A stretch of 30,890 bases of DNA from SABY01 sp964612515 (GTDB lineage Bacteria > Bacteroidota > Bacteroidia > Bacteroidales > 4484-276), in NCBI GenBank assembly GCA_964612515.1, contig CAZTCX010000026.1, positions 1 through 30,890 on the forward strand, given 5' to 3'. Both the position numbers and the translations under genes were made by a program. The notes below the pieces were generated by a model. The model had not been told where the DNA came from and made no database searches. It saw only the letters and a program-made list of their open reading frames with translations. Positions within the stretch are counted from its first letter, which is position 1, and each line of letters opens with the position of its first letter. Shown here piece by piece: positions 16,452-23,646 of this stretch.

Positions 16452-18431
16452 ATGAGCCACAGCAAACGCAAGCAACTGGTATTTACGGTAAAGGACCGTT
16501 GCAGGGTATGTTACACCTGCGTACGCGAATGTCCGGTAAAAGCTATCCGCATAGAAAACGGACAGGCCGAGGTGATGAACGAGCGCTGCATCGGCTGCGG
16601 CAACTGCACCATCGTTTGTAGCCAGGGTGCTAAAGTTTTTCTGCAAACAGCCGACGATATGAAGCTGATGCTCGACAACACATCAAATGTGGTTGCCATC
16701 GTGGCGCCCAGCTTTCCGGCGGAGTTTCCCGAAATTGACGACTACAAAAAGTTTGTAGGAATGGTGCGTGCCCTTGGTTTCAGCCATGTGTGCGAGGTGG
16801 CTTTTGGTGCCGACATGGTGGCGCGCGAATACAAGAAACTCCATGAGGTTACCTCTTCGGAAGGGAGCATCTCGAGCGATTGTCCAGCCATCGTATTTTA
16901 TATCGAACATTACCACCCAAACCTCGTGAATCATCTGGCGAAAGTTGCTTCACCGATGGTTGCCATGACGCGCATTGTACGCAAAAAATACGGCATTGGA
17001 ACCCGCGTGGTATTCATCGGCCCGTGCATTGCCAAGAAAGCCGAATCGGACGAAATCGACGAGGCGATCACTTTCAGGGAATTACGTGCCCTTTTCAAAG
17101 AGAACAAAATCCGTCCTGACCGTGTTGCTGCCACTGATTTTGACCCGCCGCATGCCGGGAAAGGCGCCATTTTCCCGGTGAGCCGCGGTTTACTGCAAAC
17201 AGCAAATATATCCGAAGACCTGCTCAACGAAAATGTAATCGTTGCTTCGGGGCGCATCAACTTCCGCGAGGCCGTGCGTGAGTTTGAGAGTGAAGCGCAC
17301 GAACGGCATCATCTGGAGCTGCTTTGTTGTCGCGGCTGCATCATGGGACCTGGAATGACCAAACGAGGATCGCGCTACAGCCGCCGCTCGGAGGTGAGCC
17401 AGTTTGTACGGCAACGCCTGCAGGAAATCGATCTGGATCAATGGCAGCGCGATGTAGAAGAATTCAGCACACTTGACTATTCACAATCTTTTGAAGTGCA
17501 GGTACGAAGCCATCCGATGCCCTCGGAAAATGAGATTGAAGAGGTGCTGCGCTCTATTGGTAAATTTGAAGAAAAAGACCATCTGAACTGTGGTGCATGT
17601 GGCTACGACACCTGCTACGAACACGCCGTGGCCATTGTTCAAGGTCATGCTGAAACGGAGATGTGCCTGCCACATAGCATCGAGAAGCTGCATAGCTCCG
17701 TTGCAGATCTTAACGAATCGAACCTGAAGTTGGCCAGCACGCAGCAAGCTTTAAAAAAGTCAGAGAAACTGGCCAGCATGGGTCAGCTTTCGGCCGGCAT
17801 TGCCCATGAGCTCAACAATCCGCTGGGCGTAATTACCATGTACAGTAATATTGTAAAAGATGAAATTGCTGAAGATAATCCGTTGCGCGAAGACCTTGAC
17901 CTAATCGTGGAACAAGCGGCACGATGCAAGAAGATTGTAGGCGGCTTGCTCAACTTTGCACGCAAAAATCAAGTGAACCTCACCGAGACCAACATGATCG
18001 ATTTTGTGCGCACGAGCTTCCTTTCGATTATGAAACCCGAAAATGTTTTGATTGATTTTAAAAATAAAATCAAAAATCCCTTTGCCAATATCGACAACGA
18101 CCAAATGATGCAGGTGCTTACCAACCTGGAGAAAAATGGCGTGGAAGCGATGCCGGCTGGTGGGAAGCTCACCATAACCCTTGCCGATGATGCCGACAAT
18201 ATTATTATCAGCATTACCGACGAAGGCGTCGGCATCAGCAAAGAAAATCTGGAACATCTCTACACTCCGTTTTTCACGACCAAGGAAATTGGTAAAGGGA
18301 CGGGGTTGGGATTGCCGCTGGTGTATGGAATTGTAAAGATGCACAAAGGACAAATCGATGTCACCACCAATGCCGATCCGCAGGCCGGACAAACCGGGAC
18401 TACATTTCGCATCGAATTGCCCCGTGCCTGA
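16452..18431 (+). CDS. Sensory [FeFe]-hydrogenase/histidine kinase fusion (group C1-like)
   Basis: The product is 659 residues, soluble. It has two [4Fe-4S] motifs (CRVCYTCVRECP at 17-28 and CIGCGNCTIVC at 46-56), an H-cluster domain (about 80-345), a Fes motif (CGACGYDTC...C, 380-405), a coiled coil (about 408-440), HisKA with His452 (AGIAHELNNPLG), and HATPase_c with N-box NLEKNGVEAM, DEGVGIS and GKGTGLGLPL. The kinase looks complete. In the H-cluster domain Cys144 (SSDCPAIV), Cys192 (GPCIAKK), Cys292 and Cys296 (CCRGC) are kept; the proton-shuttle position is Asp143. HydDB group C1 names histidine-kinase-linked sensory hydrogenases. Its likely targets are the response regulator 45 bases downstream and the following receiver-kinase. 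Confidence 0.92.
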   Translation: MSHSKRKQLVFTVKDRCRVCYTCVRECPVKAIRIENGQAEVMNERCIGCGNCTIVCSQGAKVFLQTADDMKLMLDNTSNVVAIVAPSFPAEFPEIDDYKKFVGMVRALGFSHVCEVAFGADMVAREYKKLHEVTSSEGSISSDCPAIVFYIEHYHPNLVNHLAKVASPMVAMTRIVRKKYGIGTRVVFIGPCIAKKAESDEIDEAITFRELRALFKENKIRPDRVAATDFDPPHAGKGAIFPVSRGLLQTANISEDLLNENVIVASGRINFREAVREFESEAHERHHLELLCCRGCIMGPGMTKRGSRYSRRSEVSQFVRQRLQEIDLDQWQRDVEEFSTLDYSQSFEVQVRSHPMPSENEIEEVLRSIGKFEEKDHLNCGACGYDTCYEHAVAIVQGHAETEMCLPHSIEKLHSSVADLNESNLKLASTQQALKKSEKLASMGQLSAGIAHELNNPLGVITMYSNIVKDEIAEDNPLREDLDLIVEQAARCKKIVGGLLNFARKNQVNLTETNMIDFVRTSFLSIMKPENVLIDFKNKIKNPFANIDNDQMMQVLTNLEKNGVEAMPAGGKLTITLADDADNIIISITDEGVGISKENLEHLYTPFFTTKEIGKGTGLGLPLVYGIVKMHKGQIDVTTNADPQAGQTGTTFRIELPRA

Positions 18432-18476
18432 GACTTTGACATAAATGAAAACGAATATCAATAAATAACTAATGAG

Positions 18477-18863
18477 ATGAAAAAGACCATTCTTATTGTT
18501 GACGACGACATGGATTATCTGTATCAGCTTAGGCTGAAGATAGAGCGTTTCGGTTTTGAGGTTATCACTGCCGACAGCCAGCGCGAAGGCGAACAGCTAA
18601 TTGAAACCTTCAAGCCCGACCTGGCGATTTATGATTTGATGATGGAAAATGAGGACAGCGGCTTTGTGCTCAGCTACAAGACTAAGAAAAAGTATCCTGA
18701 CGTACCTGTAATCCTTGCCACCGCAGTAACTGCGGAAACGGGGATGTCGTTCGACCTGAGCGAAGAAAGCAACCAGCAGTGGATCAAAGCCGACCTGTTT
18801 CTCGACAAAGGCATCCGCGGTGACCAGCTTGAAAAAGAGATCAAGAAATTATTAAAAATATAG
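18477..18863 (+). CDS. Single-domain response regulator (CheY-like receiver only)
   Basis: The product is 128 residues and consists only of a receiver domain. The acidic pocket is VDDDMD (residues 9-13), the phospho-acceptor Asp53 lies in AIYDLMMENEDSGF, the conserved Thr is in LATAVTAETG, and a Lys follows in the C-terminal part (WIKADLFLDKG). There is no DNA-binding or enzymatic output. It sits between the hydrogenase-kinase and a receiver-kinase hybrid, with a 5-base gap to the latter, so it probably accepts phosphate from His452 of the upstream fusion and acts by protein contact or as a relay or sink. Confidence 0.9.
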   Translation: MKKTILIVDDDMDYLYQLRLKIERFGFEVITADSQREGEQLIETFKPDLAIYDLMMENEDSGFVLSYKTKKKYPDVPVILATAVTAETGMSFDLSEESNQQWIKADLFLDKGIRGDQLEKEIKKLLKI

Positions 18864-18868
18864 CAGCT

Positions 18869-20044
18869 ATGGCAACTTTAAAAATACTGGTGGTGGACGA
18901 TGAGCCGGGCATACGCTCGGGGGTTACACGTATCCTACGCAATTTCAAAGTTGATTATCCTTTTATGGATCAGTTGTACGATTTTGAAGTTACGGAGGCT
19001 GCCACCGGCGAGGATGCCATTGAGCAAATCGACCGTGACCAGCCCGACATTGTGCTGCTCGACAACAAGCTTCCGGGCATTCAGGGAGTGACGGTACTCG
19101 AAGATATCCGCAACAAGAAGTACGACATCTTTGTGGTGATGATCACTTCGTATGCCTCGCTGGAGCTGGCCGTTAAGGTGACGCACGACGGTGCGGTGGA
19201 TTTTATCCCCAAACCTTTCACGCCACAGGAGCTCAAGTCGTCGCTCGAAACCATTACCAAACAGATCTACCTCAAACGCATGGCGCGCAAAATGAAACAC
19301 GAAGGCAAGCAGGTTCGGTTTCAGTTTCTGTCGGTGCTTTCACACGAACTCAAAGCTCCGCTCAATGCCGTCGAAGGATATCTTAATATGCTTAAAGAAC
19401 GCCAACTCGGAAACAATCTCAACGACTACAACGATCTGGTGGATCGTTCGTTAAAAAGATTGCAGGGGATGCGCAACCTGATCCTGGACCTGCTTGACCT
19501 GACCAAGATAGAATCAGGAAAACCAAGCCAGCGCCCCATAAATACCGATCTGGTGGAGATTGCCCGTACAGCCATCGATACCATGATGCCTTTTGCAATT
19601 CAAAAAGAAGTGACGATAAATCTCGATGCGCCCGAAAAGCTCGTGCAAATGTTTGATGCTGATGAAATCGAGATCATCTTCAACAACCTTATTTCTAACG
19701 CCATCAAATACAACCACCAGGGCGGCACTGTTGACATCACTATTAAACACCACGATCAGCAAACATTGATAAGTGTAAAAGACACCGGCATTGGCATAAG
19801 CCAGGAAGACCAGGAGATGCTTTTCAAAGATTTTGTGCGCATCAAAAACACCCAAACAAAACATATCACTGGCAGTGGCCTGGGATTGTCGATCGTTAAA
19901 AAAGTGGTGGAACTCAACAAAGGGAACATTAAGGTGGAAAGCCAACCCAACAAGGGATCCACCTTTAGTGTATGGCTACCGGCATCATCCGGCAAAGTTG
20001 TAGAGTCTGTATCAACGTCCGACAGCCTAAGTTCGCAACAATGA
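18869..20044 (+). CDS. Receiver-histidine kinase hybrid
   Basis: The product is 391 residues, soluble. An N-terminal receiver (about 1-130) has Asp10/Asp11, phospho-acceptor Asp65 (IVLLDNKLPG), Thr/Ser in MITSYAS and Lys115 (IPKPF). HisKA follows with His159 (FLSVLSHELKAPLNA), then HATPase_c with N-box NNLISNAIKYN, DTGIGIS and GSGLGLSIVKK. The arrangement, receiver before kinase, suggests that phosphorylation of the receiver gates a second kinase: a node downstream of the hydrogenase-kinase rather than a primary sensor. Its stop codon overlaps the rex start by four bases (ATGA). Confidence 0.9.
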   Translation: MATLKILVVDDEPGIRSGVTRILRNFKVDYPFMDQLYDFEVTEAATGEDAIEQIDRDQPDIVLLDNKLPGIQGVTVLEDIRNKKYDIFVVMITSYASLELAVKVTHDGAVDFIPKPFTPQELKSSLETITKQIYLKRMARKMKHEGKQVRFQFLSVLSHELKAPLNAVEGYLNMLKERQLGNNLNDYNDLVDRSLKRLQGMRNLILDLLDLTKIESGKPSQRPINTDLVEIARTAIDTMMPFAIQKEVTINLDAPEKLVQMFDADEIEIIFNNLISNAIKYNHQGGTVDITIKHHDQQTLISVKDTGIGISQEDQEMLFKDFVRIKNTQTKHITGSGLGLSIVKKVVELNKGNIKVESQPNKGSTFSVWLPASSGKVVESVSTSDSLSSQQ

Positions 20045-20664
20045 AACCCATCCCTGACAAAACCATCGAACGGCTGAGCATGTACCGGCGCATCCTGACA
20101 ACCGTGATGGACAACGGCACCGAATATATGTTTTCGCACCAACTGGCAGCCATCATGCACAGTACGCCTGTGCAGGTGCGCCGCGACATTATGCTGATAG
20201 GATATAGCGGCACCATGCGCAAAGGTTATCACATCGGCAATCTGATGGCACGCATCGGCAACATTATCGATAGCCGCGACGGGAAAAACGTGGCCGTTGT
20301 AGGAATTGGAAACCTGGGCAAAGCCATCATCAGCCACTTCAACGGCAAGCGCAACAAGCTACGCATCATCGCCGCCTTCGACAACGACCCGGAGAAATAC
20401 GGTCAGCTCTTTGCCGGCGTGCGCACCTATCCGATGTCGCAAATCAACGAAGTGATCCGGCAACAAAAGATTTCCATTGGAATAATTGCTGTACCCGAAG
20501 ACAAAGCCGAGGAGGTGGCCGAAAAACTCGTCAACGCAGGAGTAGCGGGTCTCCTCAACTACAGCTCACGTCCGCTCAGCGTGCCCATGCATGTGTACCT
20601 CGAGGAATATGATATGGTAACCTCCATCGAAAAGGTAGCCTACCATGCGAAGGCGCTGATGTAG
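20041..20664 (+). CDS. rex: Rex redox-sensing transcriptional repressor
   Basis: The product is 207 residues from ATG 20041, chosen because Rex proteins begin with a short K-I-P-x-x-T/V-hydrophobic-R-L segment (MKPIPDKTIERLSMY here); an upstream in-frame ATG at 19972 would add non-homologous residues inside the preceding gene. An N-terminal winged helix (about 1-75, with VQVRRDIMLIG) is followed by a Rossmann fold with VVGIGNLGKAI. Rex dimers bind operators when NAD+ dominates and release when NADH rises, so fermentation and hydrogenase genes are induced under reducing conditions. Overlap with the receiver-kinase gene places it in the hydrogenase operon, and a Rex-like operator lies before hydC, suggesting feedback control. 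Confidence 0.94.
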   Translation: MKPIPDKTIERLSMYRRILTTVMDNGTEYMFSHQLAAIMHSTPVQVRRDIMLIGYSGTMRKGYHIGNLMARIGNIIDSRDGKNVAVVGIGNLGKAIISHFNGKRNKLRIIAAFDNDPEKYGQLFAGVRTYPMSQINEVIRQQKISIGIIAVPEDKAEEVAEKLVNAGVAGLLNYSSRPLSVPMHVYLEEYDMVTSIEKVAYHAKALM

Positions 20665-20739
20665 ATTCATAATATTGGTTTTTATTACAAAAAATTAATG
20701 ATGATTTTGTTTGGATTTAAAAATAAAAAGAATTGGATG

Positions 20740-20892
20740 TCGCCCCGTTGGGGCTTTGAAGGTATTCGCAACATTGAAACCCAGGGCTATGCCTTGGGCT
20801 AATGATAGCGCCCCTTTGGGGCTAATCATCGAACAAATTAAAAGCTCCAAAGAGGCGGCATCACCAGCATAGTCCGAAGCTATGATAAAAAT
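20740..20892. repeat. Left 153-bp palindromic repeat flanking the IS200-like transposase
   Basis: This block starts TCGCCCCGTTGGGGC and holds GGGCTATGCCTTGGGC, GCGCCCCTTTGGGGCTAAT and AGCTCCAAAGAGGC palindromes. It is nearly identical to 21442-21596. A further hairpin, GCCCCAAAGGGGC, follows at 20920-20932. These GC-rich imperfect palindromes stand out in AT-rich surroundings and resemble REP/BIME units mobilised by RAYT proteins. Confidence 0.85.
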
Positions 20893-20972
20893 GAAGGAAT
20901 GACCAAATTGAATTTCATAGCCCCAAAGGGGCGGCACCAACTTTAGAATATTAATTTCAATAGGAATAAAAA

Positions 20973-21425
20973 ATGCCACAATCATTAGTAAGAAATTACA
21001 TCCATATCTCTTTCAGCACAAAACACCGGCAGCAACTCATTTTTCCTGAAATCGAAGATGAATTGTTCAGTTACATCGGTGGAACCTGTAGAAACCTGGA
21101 ATGTTATCCAGAAATAGTCGGTGGTTATTTAAATCATGTTCATATCCTTTGCCTTCTTTCACAAAAGATCGCTTTAATGAAATTGATAGAATTGACTAAA
21201 ACAAATTCATCGAAATGGATAAAAACAAAAACCGAGAAATGTGCAGACTTTTATTGGCAGCGTGGCTATGCAGCTTTTTCTGTACATTACAATAATGTTG
21301 AAGTTGTGAAAAAATACATCGAGAATCAGAAAGAGCATCATCGCTCTACAACTTTTGAGGAAGAGTACCTGGAATTTATAAAAAATAATGGTGGTGAATA
21401 TGATGAACGTTATGTTTGGGATTGA
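20973..21425 (+). CDS. IS200-like Y1 (HUH) transposase, RAYT type
   Basis: The product is 150 residues, the usual size for single-domain Y1 transposases. It has the HUH metal motif His55-Val-His57 (YLNHVHILC), the catalytic Tyr115 with Gln119 four residues on (KKYIENQKEHH), and the family opening NYIHISFSTKHRQQLIF. It cuts and rejoins single-stranded DNA via a 5' phosphotyrosine, recognising hairpins. It is flanked on both sides by arrays of palindromic repeats, the typical setting of REP-associated tyrosine transposases. All catalytic residues are present and the frame is intact, so it may be active. It interrupts the run from the hydrogenase operon to the maturase genes. Confidence 0.88.
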   Translation: MPQSLVRNYIHISFSTKHRQQLIFPEIEDELFSYIGGTCRNLECYPEIVGGYLNHVHILCLLSQKIALMKLIELTKTNSSKWIKTKTEKCADFYWQRGYAAFSVHYNNVEVVKKYIENQKEHHRSTTFEEEYLEFIKNNGGEYDERYVWD

Positions 21426-21441
21426 AAAAAGACAAGGGATA

Positions 21442-21596
21442 TCGCCCCGTTGGGGCTTTGAAGGTATTCGCAACATTGAAACCCAGGGCTATGCCCTGGG
21501 CTAATGATAGCGCCCCTTTGGGGCTAATCATCGAACAAATTAAAAGCCCCAAAGGGGCGGCATCACCAGCATAGTCCGAAGGGCTATGATAAAAAT
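21442..21596. repeat. Right 155-bp palindromic repeat flanking the IS200-like transposase
   Basis: This is a second copy of the 20740-20892 block, differing at a few bases. For example it has ATGCCCTGGGC where the left copy has ATGCCTTGGGC, it has an unbroken AAAGCCCCAAAGGGGCGGC, and it carries two extra G residues in CCGAAGGGCTATG. The palindromes in the right copy are more perfect, so it may be the younger or better-preserved one. Confidence 0.85.
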
Positions 21597-21615
21597 AACG
21601 ATATGAATAGTTTGA

Positions 21616-21722
21616 AATTAAAAGCCCCAAAGGGGCGGCATCACCAGCATAGTCCGAAGGGCTATGATAAAACGACGACATGAATAAATTGGGTTTCAAA
21701 GCCCCAACGGGGCGACATCATT
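21616..21722. repeat. Additional partial repeat unit and terminal GCCCCAACGGGGC hairpin
   Basis: About 57 bases at 21616-21672 (AAAGCCCCAAAGGGGCGGCA to GGGCTATGATAAAA) repeat the distal part of the right block, 78 bases further on. A last hairpin, GCCCCAACGGGGC, follows at 21701-21713. This is amplification of a single REP-like hairpin unit beside the transposase. Only two copies with unequal spacers occur, so it is not a CRISPR array. Confidence 0.75.
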
Positions 21723-21771
21723 ATCATTTCGAAATCAAATTTTAAAAACCTAATTCAACCATAGCTTTTTA

Positions 21772-22710
21772 GTGAAAATATACAGAGACATAGAAAGCCT
21801 GCCACCCATCCGCAACGCCGTGGTCACTACCGGCTCTTTTGATGGGGTGCACATCGGGCATCAAGTTTTAATAAACAGGCTCAACGAGCTGGCGCGCTCG
21901 GTGGATGGCGAGTCGGTGCTGATCACATTTTATCCGCATGTGCGCAAAGTACTCTACCCCGCCACCGAAGGCAAGAGCCTGCAGATGATCAACTCACAAA
22001 CCGAAAAGATAGAGCTGCTCGAAAAAGCCGGACTCGACAATCTGGTGATCATCAATTTCACTTTGGAATTTGCAAAGACTTCGGCGGAGGACTTCGTGCG
22101 CCATCTTTTGGTGGGCAAGCTGCACGCTAAAGTTGTGGTGGTAGGTTACAACCATTATTTTGGTCACAACAAAGAAGGCAACTACGACAACCTAACCGCG
22201 CTGGGACGCGAGTTAAACTTTTCGGTGGTGGAGATACCGCGCCAGGATCTGGAAAACGAAACGGTTGGATCCACCCGCATCCGACAGTCGCTCAACGATG
22301 GCAAGATCATGCATGCCAATGCCTACCTGGATCACATCTATTTTATCGACACCCGATTTTGCACAGGCAGCCCTCTGTTTGCGCAAGCTGGCTTCGAAAC
22401 CTTTGTCGTGCGCATAGATGAGGAGAGCAAACTAATACCACCCGACGGTATTTACGCCGTACGCATTCAAAGCAATGGCAACAATACCAAAGGGATGATG
22501 CTCAACAATTATCACGGGACATTACAACATCCACTATTAAATCAGGATGTAGAGGTGATGCCTTTTGAACGGCCCGACGACTTTTGCGAAAAGTGCGGAA
22601 AAGTATTCGTCCACCGCGAGCTGAGTCAAAACATGCCTTTGCAGGATATTGATAAATTGCGCAATTATCTGAGCCAGCTTCGCGAAATTATTGATGAGAT
22701 GATTTATTGA
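21772..22710 (+). CDS. ribF: RibF-like FAD synthetase with degenerate riboflavin kinase domain
   Basis: The product is 312 residues from a GTG start at 21772 (MKIYRDIESLP aligns with RibF N-termini and no nearby ATG fits). The FMN adenylyltransferase domain (about 1-185) is intact: GSFDGVHIGH nucleotidyltransferase motif, VVVGYNHYFGHNKEG, and GSTRIRQSL. The C-terminal domain aligns with riboflavin kinase over its length but its signature is eroded: the G-F-P-T-A-N loop reads GFETFVV, and the N-I-G-x-R-P-T strand reads MLNNYHGT. The protein may make FAD from FMN but not FMN from riboflavin, or have changed substrate. It lies just downstream of the RAYT element, 54 bases before a metallo-hydrolase gene. 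No FMN riboswitch is apparent. Confidence 0.85.
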   Translation: MKIYRDIESLPPIRNAVVTTGSFDGVHIGHQVLINRLNELARSVDGESVLITFYPHVRKVLYPATEGKSLQMINSQTEKIELLEKAGLDNLVIINFTLEFAKTSAEDFVRHLLVGKLHAKVVVVGYNHYFGHNKEGNYDNLTALGRELNFSVVEIPRQDLENETVGSTRIRQSLNDGKIMHANAYLDHIYFIDTRFCTGSPLFAQAGFETFVVRIDEESKLIPPDGIYAVRIQSNGNNTKGMMLNNYHGTLQHPLLNQDVEVMPFERPDDFCEKCGKVFVHRELSQNMPLQDIDKLRNYLSQLREIIDEMIY

Positions 22711-22764
22711 AACCTGCTCCCGAAAAGCTGATGAGATCAGTAAAACTTTAAAAGACAAAACCTA

Positions 22765-23553
22765 ATGTTGCAAAAAGAGAAAATCACCACCATCACTTTT
22801 CTGGGCACCGGCACCTCCATTGGCGTTCCGGTGATAACGTGCGACTGCGAGGTGTGCACCTCTACCGACCCGCGCGACAACCGCACACGCACTTCGGTAA
22901 TGATAGAAAGTGGCGACGAGGTGTTTGTGATCGACTCGGGTCCCGACTTCCGCATGCAGATGCTCCGCGAAAAAGTGATGAATCTATCGGCTATCCTTTT
23001 CACCCACGAGCACCGCGATCACATCGCCGGCCTCGACGACGTGCGCGCCTTCAACTATGTGCTCAACAAACGCATCGACATCTATGGCCGCAAACGGACA
23101 CTGGAAATGATTCAAACCGAATTTCCCTACATCTTTACCGAACAACGTTATTTTGGCGCACCACAAATCAATGTGAATGAGATCGACAACCAGCCGCTCC
23201 ATATCTTCGGACATACCTTTATTCCCATCACCGTTTACCACGACAAAATGCCCATCACCGGCTACCGCCTGGGCGACTTCAGCTACATCACCGACGCCAG
23301 CCGCATCGACGACGACGAACTTGAAAAAGTGAAAGGCTCGCGAATATTGGTGCTAAATGCTTTGCGCAATTCAAAACACTGCTCGCACTATTCGGTGGAC
23401 GAGGCCATAGAAATCATCGATCGCATACAACCCGAGCGGGCGTATCTTACCCACATGAGCCATTTCATTGGCAAACATGCCGATTTGTGCAAACGCCTTC
23501 CCTCCCATATTCAGCCTGCCTACGATGGATTGAAAATTACTTTGCAAGATTAA
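22765..23553 (+). CDS. MBL-fold metallo-hydrolase (PhnP-like phosphodiesterase family)
   Basis: The product is 262 residues, cytoplasmic. It shows ITFLGTGTSIGVP at the N-terminus and the metal motif THEHRDHIAGLDD (His81, His83, Asp85, His86). Further metal ligands are likely in DASR and HMSHFIGKH. Cys26, Cys28 and Cys31 (CDCEVC) match the extra structural zinc site described for PhnP. PhnP cleaves phosphoribosyl cyclic phosphate, but this subfamily is widespread in Bacteroidota without a phn operon, and none is seen here, so the substrate is unknown. The gene lies between ribF and hydG in the same orientation with short gaps. Confidence 0.87.
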   Translation: MLQKEKITTITFLGTGTSIGVPVITCDCEVCTSTDPRDNRTRTSVMIESGDEVFVIDSGPDFRMQMLREKVMNLSAILFTHEHRDHIAGLDDVRAFNYVLNKRIDIYGRKRTLEMIQTEFPYIFTEQRYFGAPQINVNEIDNQPLHIFGHTFIPITVYHDKMPITGYRLGDFSYITDASRIDDDELEKVKGSRILVLNALRNSKHCSHYSVDEAIEIIDRIQPERAYLTHMSHFIGKHADLCKRLPSHIQPAYDGLKITLQD

Positions 23554-23646
23554 CCAAGCTCATCGTTCAATTTTGTAATGCACGTTTCGCCTGGCTTTGC
23601 TGTAATGTTCGTTCCTTTGTTAGAGCAAAACTAGATATTAATAATA

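Larger units (their letters stand above)
20740..21722. mobile_element. RAYT/IS200-like element with flanking REP-type repeats
   Basis: The unit comprises the left repeat block (20740-20940), the Y1 transposase gene and the right block (21442-21722). The outer ends resemble each other: AAATTGAATTTCATAGCCCC then AAAGGGGCGGCA on the left, and AAATTGGGTTTCAAAGCCCC then AACGGGGCGACA on the right. I see no target-site duplication, as expected for Y1 elements. The exact boundaries are uncertain. Confidence 0.65.

Noticed and set aside
19756..20337. 193-codon frame antisense to the receiver-kinase and rex junction
   Set aside because: It spans two well-supported overlapping genes on the other strand and has no domain.
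21538..21672. Possible CRISPR-like repeats
   Set aside because: There are only two long copies with unequal spacing, they are palindromic and sit beside a Y1 transposase, and no cas genes are present; they are REP-type repeats.
21721..21771. FMN riboswitch before ribF
   Set aside because: The gap is only about 50 bases after the repeat unit and shows none of the conserved FMN-element stems.
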